Shown here: positions 38,101 through 50,900 of the stretch, in pieces
Numbering within the stretch: the first letter of the stretch is position 1
How the letters are laid out: every line of letters begins with the position of its first letter
Assembly: GCF_032854445.1 (NCBI RefSeq)
Contig: NC_088302.1
Span: 3,653,338-3,717,337 of the forward strand
DNA length: 64,000 bases
Reading direction: 5' to 3'
From: Liolophura sinensis
Taxonomy: Eukaryota; Mollusca; Polyplacophora; Chitonida; Chitonidae
Made by a program: the position numbers and the translations under genes
Notes under the pieces: generated by a model
Seen by the model: only the letters and a program-made list of their open reading frames with translations
Told to the model about the DNA's origin: nothing
The model's database searches: none

Positions 38101-38902
38101 ACTGTAAATAGAGCTGGTCGAAATAGAGTTCAGTGTACAAGGAAAAACCAATTATTCCACACATGACGCCAATATTTCATAACTGTACCGGTTTCTCTGA
38201 AAGTTACCCGTCTTGGACCAGTTTTACAAAGCTTTCCCCACGCTACGTTACGTTGGTCATGTTGACTTACATGTATCTCTTCAATATATGTTACATCGGA
38301 CGCATATTGTTGCAAATTTGATTTATTTACTTATTCATTTGATTGGTGTTTTACGCCGTACTCAAGAATATTTAATTCATACGACGGCTGCCAGCATTAC
38401 GATGGGAGGAAAGCAAGCAGAGCCCAGGGGGAAACCCACGGCTATTCGCAGGTTGCTGTGAGACCTTCCCACGACCGCACTGGTGGCAGGCTCCTGGGCT
38501 GCTTTAAGAAACTGTGTTTATCTGTGATCCAGTAGCTAGAGTGCTGTAAACGGACCAGTTTTCTTGTATTTCTGCATAAACTAGGATTCTGCTGGCTCCC
38601 GAGGCCTCGTTTATTTGCATTATTTTCATGTTATTGTTTATTAAATTTCACGACTACACAGCATTCTTTTGTAATTCAAGAGCAGTGACCTCCAGTTATT
38701 AACGTCGCTGCATTTATTTTTTACCTAATTCAATGGTGTTGGGAGGCGTATAAGTTGCTACTATTGAAGTACCATCAACTGTTAGAGTAAAAGCCTGACT
38801 GAGGCAAATTGACAAGAGGCGGAATTTCACGGGTTACGTGTGACCATTTGCAAACTCTCACACTGTCATCGCTGCTCTGGTTTAATCTCTTTGCTGTACG
38901 TC

Positions 38903-38944
<42 letters not shown>

Positions 38945-41900
38945 GTATCGTTATTAAGCTAGTGTTTGGAGTTGCTGCATGGCGTCCATAAATCGAGGAT
39001 ATGAGTAGTAACCACCAGAGTTCGTCTTGATGAAAGTATGGAGAGCAGGAAGCGTCTTAGTTTTACCCTGAAGGATTCACGAGCGCATTGATTTTCCTTA
39101 CTAATTTGTCAACTTCAACCTCGGAAACATATAACTCCTAACTTTCGCGTGGCACAATGCCATTCCACCACGTGCAACTTGCACTTCTCTACAACATAAA
39201 GAATCAACCTAGCATGACCACCATTTTTAAAGCTGTGGTTGCTGGAAGTGAAGTCGTAGCATTTTGTTATCTGGGTACCCTCCAGCGGGATGGGAAGTAA
39301 CACTGGCAAAAAGTTTTCAGTTCTATCCAAAAGAAACAAAATTATGACATATTTCAACTAGATGCAAAGTAACAGTGTAGAAATTTATATTGCATCAACA
39401 ACGTAAAATGCCTGTATAGAAGTATTATCAGTGCTCCTTCACTCTTCACTTGGGAGGCAAATCGGACCCAATTGCCTGAATTGTGCATGTGTTACCTTAA
39501 TCGGGTCCAGACGACTAAAGTTGGTTATCAGGTAAACGACTTGTTACTTTTTGGAAAGGTTGGTAGAGACAGATGAAACCTAAATAGGCTGGGTAATGAA
39601 CACAAACTATATACGAAGGAGAAATTTAACAGGCGGAATTTTCAGTATATCTAAGCTGTTTCAAGTTTACGCGCACTAGATTTACCGATTGTCAAAACTT
39701 CCTTGCGGCAGGCGTTCAGCAGTTTTCTGCAAGAATGTTGACAGACTGCAATTGGATGCTGTAACCACGCTACGCACGTCACCACATTTCACTCTGATAA
39801 CAAAGATAGTTTACAGCAGCTAAAAACAAAGATGTTATACTAGCTAAAAATAAAACATGTAATAGAAACCAAAGGAAACATCTGTCAAGTATACACATCC
39901 ACAGTTAGGAGTAAGGCAAATTTCAAAGAAAAGAAACCCACGTGCTTCGTCCGTTAGTGATTCCACCTGAATACTTGTAATGATACACAACGTAAATAGT
40001 AAAAGTGCTATATTTACTGACTAAATTCTGTATAACGTTAAACAAAGGGACATGCCATATTGTAGTTCTGAATGTTAGGACTGAATGGCGTTTGCACGTT
40101 TAACTTATCTATTTTCTCACAGCAGTGTAAAGGGTTTAAATATTTTAAATACTATAAGTTGGTGTGCCCGTAGTATGTGTGTGAAATCATCCAGGAACAA
40201 AAGCGGTTGTTGTAGATTTAGCACGCTTGGGTCTGAATATGGCATGCTCTTCATCAAAATATTCTATTTAGCACTTCTGGTGTCGCTCATGAAGAATTCA
40301 GTAATGCCATTAAGATCGCTTGCAGTTTGCAGCTGAACACAGTGGCCTGCAGCTAAGAGGGTATTAGAGCCCTATGCTCAAGACCTGCATTAAAACACAA
40401 AAGGCGTTTGCTGAGACCTCCTACACCACATTCTACTACGTGGTTTCAAAATAATGCTCTTACAGATGAACAAATGTAATCCTCTATTCCCGCGAGAGGC
40501 GTGATGCTCAGATCTTCATCATTTGGCCGTAAATTGTTTCTTGTTGGACCAGTGGTCTGTTCCTTCACACGAACATCCCGGGCTCAAAGTCTTGACATCC
40601 CACCGCTTTGAATGGCAATACGAATGATTTGTTTGGACACTTGCGAAGTACACTAATTTTTTCCCCGGAAGTCGCTACCACTCGGAGCCGTGAGACGTCC
40701 TTGCAGTTTTCTTAATGTTGACGTCTGTCAACGCTTCACAAAGTCTGACAATTTGTCGGCCATAGGTCTATGTTAAAGGGTCGTTTTCTGTGAACTCCAG
40801 TCTGAGTTTGAATCATCGCGTTCAAATACTTATTTGAGACGACTGGGATAACTGTGGACTACACCACAAGTACACAATTTAAGCCCCACCTCACGAAGTT
40901 CATTGTGAGCCGCAAATTGAGAGCTTCCAACTGGATATTGTACTTATTAATCAAATCAGATTCAGTGGCGTGAATGTATTTGTCTGAAAAGCATATTATT
41001 GTTGTTTGGCGATGAATTATAAAGACAGACGACGATTTTGTTCGAACCAATCGACAACTTGTTTTTTTTTTTTTTTCTTTTTTTGAAAAGATCTGCTGGG
41101 CAAATCGCATGTCAAGGGCTTTACACAGTCAGCGGCTTAGCGTATGTCTGGTGTGTTTAATATAAAATCTTAGCTACTTGCCGCTTTTAATAAAGTCGTC
41201 CAAAGTTTTCCTTTAGTAAACAATTAGTACACATTCAGGCAGTGCAACTTCACAAGGATGTTTTACTGCGCCTTGGGTGACTTTGTGCTGACCATCGGAG
41301 CCCCCTGTTCCTTATCAAGCTTAATCCATAGCAGGAGTGAAGAATGAGATACTGTTATATTTATTTATTTATTTGATTGGTGTTTTACGCCGTACTCAAG
41401 AATATTCCACTTATACAACGACGGCGGCCAGCATTATGGTGGGTGGAAACCGGGCACAGCCCGGGGAAAACCCACGACCATCCGCAGGTTGCTGTCAGAC
41501 CTTCCCAAGTACAGCCGGAGAGGAAGCCAGCATGCGCTGGACTTGAACTCACAGCGACCGCATTGGTGAGAGGCTCCTGGGTCATTACGCTGCGCTAGCG
41601 CGCTAACCGACAGATACTGTTATAGGTCCACCCTCAAACGCAAATGCATGTCAGTGGGCTGAGGGGTTGCAACAGTTAAGTCTCCACAGCTTCAGAAACT
41701 TCTGCAGTATGTCGTGAAACATACTGCAGAACCCATGCTCGCTTAACCTTTGAGAAACATACTGCAGAACCCATGCTCGCTTAACCTTTGAGAAACATAC
41801 TGCAGAACTCATGCTCGCTTAACCTTTGAGAAACATACTGCAGAACCCATGCTCGCTTAACCTTTGAGAAACATACTGCAGAACTCATGCTCGCTTAACC

Positions 41901-44900
41901 TTTCAGAAACATACTGCAGAACCCATGCTCGCTTAACCTTTGAGAAACATACTGCAGAACTCATGCTCGCTTAACCTTTGAGAAACATACTGCAGAACTC
42001 ATGCTCGCTTAACCTTTGAGAAAGATACTGCAGAACTCATGCTCGCTTAACCTTTGAGAAACATACTGCAGAACTCATGCTCGCTTAACCTTTGAGAAAG
42101 ATACTGCAGAACTCATGTTCGCTTAACCTTTGAGAAACATACTGCAGAACTCATGCTCGCTTAACCTTTGAGAAACATACTGCAGAACTCATGCTCGCTT
42201 AACCTTTGAGAAACATACTGCAGAACCCATGCTCGCTTAACCTTTGAGAAACATACTGCAGAACTCATGCTCGCTTAACCTTTGAGAAACATACTGCAGA
42301 ACTCCTGCTCGCTTAACCTTTGAGAAACATACTGCAGAACTCCTGCTCGCTTAACCTTTGAGAAACATACTGCAGAACTCATGCTCGCTTAACCTTTGAG
42401 AAACATACTGCAGAACTCATGCTCGCTTAACCTTTGAGAAACATACTGCAGAACTCATGCTCGCTTAACCTTTGAGAAACATACTGCAGAACTCATGCTC
42501 GCTTAACCTTTGAGAAACATACTGCAGAACTCATGCTCGCTTAACCTTTGAGAAACACATATGGCTGACTATTATGCTCGCTTAACCTTTGAGAAACACA
42601 TATGGCTGACTATTATGCTCGCTTAACCTTTGAGAAAAGGGTAAAAGTTCTTATTGTAAAAAAAAATTGACCGTTGTTTGGAGAATTTTAGCCCTCAGTG
42701 TACTTTTCTTACAAAGCTGTAAACTTGTTGACAACAGAAAAGGATAAAAAAAAGTTACAGACATGGCGGAAATAGCTACAGAGCACAATTTGTTAACTAA
42801 CTGGCAGAAGCGTCGTCATGTTAATGCACAGAAAATATCCCCAGGTCGCCTTTGCTTTAGGAGCTTTTAATCACAACACGATAGGGAAGATTTCGCCTGC
42901 ATTATGTGGGGTGAAAATAGGACGATAACTGTAATTTTTCTCATTTCCTGTTCTCGGATGTATTCTTTAAAAGCTTTATCACTAAGCTACCCGAATCTTC
43001 TTCGACTTTTTATTGGTCTTTACAGTCCGAATGGAACTGCAGGAAGGTGCTCGTAAACAACACACCAACTCTAAGTTTGACCTTTAGAAGGTCATTCAAA
43101 TACAGATTATGTTTTTACCTTTACCGATTTGGAAGGTTTATAGTAAATTATTTAGCATCACAGTAAAACTTTTCCTTTTGTGTCCAGAAGGTTTTTCATG
43201 TTTTCATATTTAATATCTGATTGCTTGAATAAGAAAAGTTTTGTGAGAAAAAAGTGACATCAGATTCTTTCACATACGCCTACAGGCTCACTGCTGTCGA
43301 TTTTACAAGAGAAAAAAATACCAAAGTGAAAGACACTTCCCAGATTCATATCTGTTGCATCATTTATTCTTGGAGAAAGTATAACAAAGTAGGCATCTAC
43401 CCGACTAGCAACTGTTGGGACAGTTCAGTTTTGTAAAGCGTGATTTTTTAAAGTACTAGTGACATATCTATGAAATTGTTTCAACCAGTCACCGTTTCTA
43501 TATCTAATATACATGGATTTCCATTGCAACGTCAGGTTGATATTTAAAGGAGCTTCTGGCCAATCAGTCATTGCACCTACCAGGAGTCACGTGCCTGTGG
43601 TATGTTACACACGTGGTACGTACGGTAGATGTGAATAGTGACCGTCATGTTTCGTTTATAAACTACATCTGTGTAGTCGTAGTGAAACACTCGAAGTCCT
43701 GCTGGAAGTTCTGGTGATGCGCAATACCCCGCCTGATGTGCTGTGATAAACGTTTGTGGTCATATGGGACCAGGTAAAAAACGTCCCACAATAATGCTTT
43801 TGAAAACCGCTCGTTTTGTTTTGAGACACTGTGTAGGTTATATAACAAGCTGCTATATTTGCCATATTTCGAGTTACATTAAAGTTTTCATAGCATTTTG
43901 GCACAATGCTTATCTTGTGAGTGACATAACATGACTAAATAATCTTTTAACAAAAATTTAGTACCATGGAGAAACACTTTGGACGGCTCTGTGTACATGC
44001 GTTCACTGTAGCGCTTTTAAATTAATCACGCTGCCTTGTCTACTCACTGATTACTTTTTTTAAAATTGCTTGCTCTATAGATAACTCCCTTATGCACAAT
44101 TAGTCAACACTTCCAATCTTTCTTGGAAGCCGCACTTGAAAGTGCCACAGTCCTCGCATAATTATTGATGATATCAAACTTTAAATCAGCCTAAATCTGC
44201 CATGTGTTATAAACATAGCCTTCCCATGATCTCGCGGAAGTACGCCCATTCCTTAGCTGTGACTCACACCAAATGCAGCTCTCATGTCTCTCTTGGATCC
44301 GACGACTATCTTGTCTATCGGCTATGCATTGCTGGGAGATATCATGTATAATTAACGTTTGAAAGTTATTTTATAAAAATAAGATTATCAGTGAAATCAC
44401 ATCATTTTGCCACAACGATATCATATATAATTAACTCCTTAAAAACATTTGAAACTTATTTTTAGAAAAATAAGATTATCAGTGAAATCACATCATTTTG
44501 TCACAACGCAAGCTTTTACGGGAATTATAGTTGATGGAATAAAGTGTTTATAAAACATGACAAGTATTATCATTAGCACATACAATGCCTGATATACATT
44601 TGGTGACGGCCCCCATACAGTTTCCTGGCCCCTGGTTAAAAAGTTTCGTCAGAGGGTCTAACAAAGGTGAGGAGACATAGAACATAGAACAGTACAAGCC
44701 ATTTTAATAACTATAAAACCCAACATTAAATTGCAATTAATTGAAAAAATCTAATATTTTTTGAGGCCTGAAACCATGCCAAGTTTTGCCTGTGCCTAAA
44801 TCCGATACTAGCTGGAAGTGTTTAATTTGGAAAGAGTGACTGCCAGTAGATTTTGCATCTTACTTACAGCTTACTCAGTATATCCCTGGGTGAATATAGT

Positions 44901-47900
44901 TAACACTGTGTGGAACGTTTATGTTAATGTAGTTTAAAACAAAATAGGCCCTGTGTTTCCATCTCAATGAGAAACCCACTGAGGTGAAAAAATACAAGTG
45001 ATGCATAAGCTCTGGGACTATAACTCAAGAAATTAACGGCTGATGTAACATTACTGCAAAATAGGACTATCGAAGTAGAAAACAAGAATAGAAAGAGGTA
45101 ATATAATTCTTACAAACGGTTTACAACACGATGGTAGTTGCTTCAAGTGCGATGTGTGTTGCAAATGACAAAATGTTCAACTGATGGAACTGGGAACCGT
45201 TGGACATACACAAATATTTCGAAGACGTCATGAAGTTGGTTTTCAGCAAAGCGCTCCTGTTTCAAGGTCCTAATATAAGACGTAGCTCAAGGTCACACTA
45301 ATGCTAGAACTCTATCTTTAGTCAAGTCAATGCAGCTTCCCAGAACGGTAAATAACGTTTCTCTATAGGTCCGTTGCCAGTGTTAAATCAAGGATTTTCG
45401 AAACCATGTTTTATCGCTGTTCTTATTTGAAGTGTGTTTCGACATTATCGAACCGAATTTAACTAATTAAAGATGAATATTGGAACTGTGTTTTCGTATT
45501 TGATCTATTCTAAGCAGCAGGTCCCATCTTATCCGTGGGCACTGTCGATACTTTACCCCCCTTCCCTTTAAATATTTACTCCGGCTTACAGCAAAGGCTG
45601 CCAGGAATATGTGGTTAGCACAAGTAGGGGTTCACCAATGCCGGGGATTGGCAATTCGTATCAAAGGACTGCTTGTGTAATTAAAATGAATAATGCAAGG
45701 AAACGTCGGAGAGCTCAGTTTGAAGAAAACAGCCTTCTGGTCTTTGTAATGTTAGAGTAAGAAAATTGAAAAGTATAATGTAAGCAGTCACACTAAGATT
45801 TATGGTACCAATGTTCAGTTGCCCAAAGATCGCATTTTTACTCTGGAATAACCTGCGACGTTAAGTGAAGGACTTTGAGTCGATTGTGATGTTTTAGAAA
45901 TCGAGATGCTTTTGAGAAATGTGAATTACATTAATTATCGTAATCCATACTAAGTGGTGTACAAGTGTGCCACTGTGGATCTCAGAAACCCAGAGCAATG
46001 TCAGAAGAAACGGGGCCTTTTTATTCAACATGGAGAGCATTACATGAAATTTCGCAATGACACTTTACCTTAAAAAATCAATTGGCTTTCAATGTAAGAA
46101 AAGCTTTGCTACTCTGCAAAGCAAAGCTACATCCATTGATGTTTTCAAGCCTTTTCTGACAGACATTTCGTTCTGAGAACACAAAATCAGGTAAATGTTT
46201 TAATTAACAGAGGAAAATGTTTCGAAAAATGCCGAGGTCATATGCCGCAGTAACTGTTCCCCACATCAGATTTGTATACGCTTGTATACGCTGTGGAGTA
46301 AAGTATTCAGACTGATGGGTCATCTTCGGTACATCTTGATATTCATAATATACACATATCTTGAAGCGGATGTAAATTGTATACAGTATTTACTGATGGC
46401 AAGTTTGATGAATATTATAACTTACAAATATTCATGTAAGTTCGTATGTCCAGTTCCTTTTGGCTTGTTTCCGTGTGACTTTAACACTTTCACTCACTTA
46501 ACCAAACATGGAGGAAATTCCAGAGGCAAATAGTTTAGTCAGTGAGAGTCACAGTACGACAGGCTGCACGAAGAGTTCTGGATCGCAGTAAGAAAACAAC
46601 GTTTTCAGGTGTGCCTTCACATGACGTCAGAGGAAGCCCGTTGCCTTTTCGGAAAATAACCCATGCAGGTTAAAGCTGATACCATAGCGGCCATTTCAAT
46701 ATTCTCAATGTGCGCGATTGGGCCTAATTTAAACTGCGATATCTCGGTTATACTATATCCGAGGAATAAGAATTTTTAATTGTGGGATACTTTATCGACT
46801 CATTTGCCTAGTGAAGTCTTTTCCAATAAAAGGAATGATTTTTCTTTTGTATTTCTATTCAGGAGAGAAGCCGGACTGGAAATGGAAGGGCGGTTCCTCA
46901 TACGCTTTGTGTATGATGACGCTGTTTCCTACGATCTTGTTGGCGCCGCATCAAAAGTCTTAAGTAAGTCCTGAATAAAACTGTTCACTTATGCTTCATA
47001 TTTTGGTTTGTCCTAGAACAGGATGACAAATTCTCCACTTGTTTCATGCTATGGTTTGGCACAGAGAGTTTTGCAATGTAAACGTCTACCAGACGTGGAA
47101 TTGTTGGGACAATTGTGTTTCGTGAAAAACCATCCTCTCTTGAAGTAGCACGTCAGTGTATTTGTAGATCAACGGACAAATCCTTTGTATGTTTTACCCT
47201 GATCTTTTCAGAGCTTCCTGCTCCAGCGATTCTGGAAGCCTTCGGGTCAATGTTCTTCGACTTCTGCCAGGAATCCGGATACTACAACATTCTTCAGGTG
47301 CTTGGCTCCACTGTAAAAGACTTCCTCCAGAACCTTGATGCCTTACATGACCATTTGTCAACCATATATCCGGGGATGCGCGCCCCCTCCTTCCGGTGCA
47401 CAGAGCGAGAGGAAGATGGCGCCACGATATTACATTATTACTCGGAGCGGGAAGGACTGGAGAACATTGTGATTGGAATTGTGAAAACAGTAGCTCGTAA
47501 ACTGCACAACAGTGAAGTGGACGTAGAACTCATTAAGAAGAAAGGAGAAGACTGCGATCATATTCAATTCGTCATCAATGAAAAAAATGAACAGTTGCTG
47601 AACGCTAAAGCTGAATTAGATGCATGTGAACACAGTTTGTCGAAAGAGCCTAAAATTAGCCCTGCCACATTCTGCCGAGCGTTTCCTTTTCACTTTATGT
47701 TTGATCGTAATTTAGTTGTGCAGCAGGCCGGCACGTCCATCATACGCGTTATTCCGGACATTGGCAAAGAAGATGCTAAAGTCGGTGATTTGTTTGACAT
47801 GATGAGACCTATGATGGATTTCTCTTTTAAAAATATTCTGTCTCATATTAACACTGTGTATGTTTTGAGAACGAAAGTTGGCAAACTTGATACGGAAAAC

Positions 47901-50900
47901 CACGTTATAGAGAGAGACTCCATTGCACAACATGACAATTCGCGCATGCGCCTTAAAGGACAGATGATTTATGTGTCCGAGTCTGACCTGATGATGTTTT
48001 TGTGCTCCCCAAGTGTTATGAACTTGGACGATTTGAACCGTAGAGGTTTGTTTGTTAGTGATATTCCTTTACACGACGCCACCAGAGACCTTGTACTCCT
48101 ATCCGAACAATGGGAGGCGGAGTACAAGCTGACACAAAAACTTGAGGTCCTCACCGAAAAGCTGCAACAGACCTACCGAGAATTAGAAGATGAGAAGAAA
48201 AAGACGGACAGGTTGGTAAAATAATTCAAGCAAATTTGTTCTTGGTATAGAACTTGATACAGAAAAGCCTAGTATAACTTCTAAACCAAGGTACTGGTAT
48301 CGGCGCAGTGGGCTGATAAAGGGGATGGCAATAGCTTGTACATGCTCCACACACTTAAGCTAGAACTACCCTAATATTTGCCACAAAACTCACCTTCCAG
48401 GTTTATTTAGATTGTTTATCTAGATAGTTTTTATGTCCGTCTATAACTTGGTTTACTCTTGCGTTGCTGTACTTATTCCAAGTTGTTGCAGAGTCTCCTG
48501 TTCGTTGCTATCTAATACTTTCTTCTGCTGTGATATTTGTGACCAGTTGGGCTGTAATCTTTTGCCAGGTTGATGTACTCTATTTTACCACCGTCTGTGG
48601 CCAACGAATTGCGCCATCACCGACCGGTTCCTGCCAAAAAGTTCGAATGTGTTACCATACTCTTCAGCGGCATTGTCGGCTTTAATCAGTTCTGTGCCAA
48701 GAACTCCGACGCCAGAGGTGCGATGAAGATTGTGAAACTCCTCAATGATATATACACCAAGTTCGATGTCTTGATGGAAAATCCAAATTTATACAAAGTA
48801 AGTATTGTGTCTGTCCTCAGGGCATATGGTATCTGTGAAGATTGTTGGGTGAGCTGTAACTGTCAAGATCTGGTTCTACATCTGTATCCGCTACGTGCCA
48901 CTACTTTTGGTGAAGACATCTACCTCATTGTACACATTTACACGGGTTTACTTCCTACCCCCGAATCGCTGATTGCCATGTAATGAAGTTTAAATCCAAG
49001 CCCTGAAGACATAATAGTCGGGCTGGTTGGAGCGTGATGGTGTCGGCGTTAGCCAATGGCAATGGGTCCCCAATTAAAAAGTAAATCTGTGAACTCTACG
49101 ACCGTTGTCTGCACCATCTTTCTCACTTATCCTCTCAGAAAACGTCTGTAGCGAATGCCTGATCCACATCCTGGTACGATTAAACGTGGGCAGCAATTCA
49201 GTGTGTTTTGTATACCCACTGTAATTCGTGAAAAGTATGTCATAACTTATTAGGTCGAGAAGGACGAAACCAATTTCTAAACAAACTGAGAAACTACATG
49301 AAGTAAGAAATAAAACACTTTAATCAGGATTCATGTATTAATACATACGACAGACTTTAGGTATATTCTATGGGATATAATCTATGTTTAAGTTCCAGAC
49401 CCCATTCTACAGCCAAGATCCTAATCCCATACCATATAATGTTAATGACAAAGAAAACAAGACATACAATTACTCTAATATAGACAATTTTAGTACATAA
49501 AATGAGTATATCTTTTACAATCCCAAACAAATTCAACTCAGCGAAAACCATTCTAGTTGGACGCACATGATCAAAACCGACCCATGAGTATTATCATAGG
49601 GAAAAATGAAACTTTAATTGGTCAAAAACAAGATATCTGCTCCAGCTGAGATACTTCTGTCCTTCATACATAGGACTGTTATATAAAAAAATAATGATGA
49701 CTTTATTAATGGACGTATATGGATCCCGCTTCAAACAAGCAACATTACGTGTTATATTTCATTAATGATAATACTAATAATCTGATCCATTTTCATATTA
49801 CCTTTTCTTTGATAGTTAAACGCTTTTAGTAAATATGAAATAAAATATTACTTGGTACTAAAGCATCACGTATCAAATAAATATTTCACGTTTCAAAACA
49901 GTTTGTAAGGACTTGTTTGGAAAAGGGGCCTCCGTGGCCTAGTGGTTAGCGTTCTGGGGCAGCAAACTCACCCTGAAGGCTCTCAGCAGGGTGATGACTG
50001 TGAGTTCAAGTCCCGCTCATGCATGATTCCTCTCCGGTCGTAAATTGGAAGGTCTATCAGCAACCTGCGGATGGTCGTGAGTTTCCCCCGGGCTCTGAGT
50101 ATTCTTTGAGTAGGACGTAAAACACCAATCTTATAAATTAATAAATAAATTGTTGTAATGTAAGAGTTTCTTCTGACACAAATCAGATAACTTATTATTT
50201 GTTCTCCTGTAAGTTCGTACTTCACAACGCGTGCATCCGCTGACTGGACTAAACAGACCTCAGCTATTTTAGTTATTAACGAGTTAATGTTTCGGTCATC
50301 GAGTTCTTACGAGCCATATTGCAGATGCCTGTTAAGATTGGCCCTAGCCGACAATGTTGTTATTCATTGCCAGGGGACAACACGCGTGCTTCTCCAGATA
50401 GTATCTCCTTAACCCATCAGCAAGAAATATGACCCCGGGAAATATCTCAGAGGTATTCACAGAGAGCAACTCGAGAAAATTGATCAAACTAAAGATAGAA
50501 GGAACTAACTTCCCACAGAACTGAAAAAAATGAAGTGTGCAGAGCATATGTGTTTCACTGTAAACAGTTTCTTTGGCTGCCCAAGATCTGAGCGAATGAC
50601 CATGTTGACAACAGCGACATGTCCGTGATGTTTGCTCACTCTCGGTTTATATTTGCTGTCAAACAGTTTTTTCGAAATTTAGAAGCCCTTGATTGCTTTG
50701 GCTGACTGAATCATTGTTGCTTAGCTGCAATAAAAGCTAATCATAACAGTGGTACTGAAGAGTTTTTATCAACGGGGAATTCTGCCGTCGGCCTGGTGTG
50801 TAGCGCTCTTAGAATGGCGGGATTGGTGGCAGCGAGTAAATACAAGAAGCCGTCCAGATCGGAATCTCTCCCCAATGTTTACATTACTGCCAGCGGCCAA

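Noticed and set aside
48212-48215. Alternative exon 4 donor at 48216 (gtaaaa)
   Set aside because: It would need the next exon to begin at its ATG, where there is no AG acceptor; the 48212 donor keeps phase with the cttttgccag acceptor.
49925-50020. Functional tRNA gene
   Set aside because: Box A is perfect, but the distance to box B is too long and no cloverleaf forms; the sequence continues into a SINE body.
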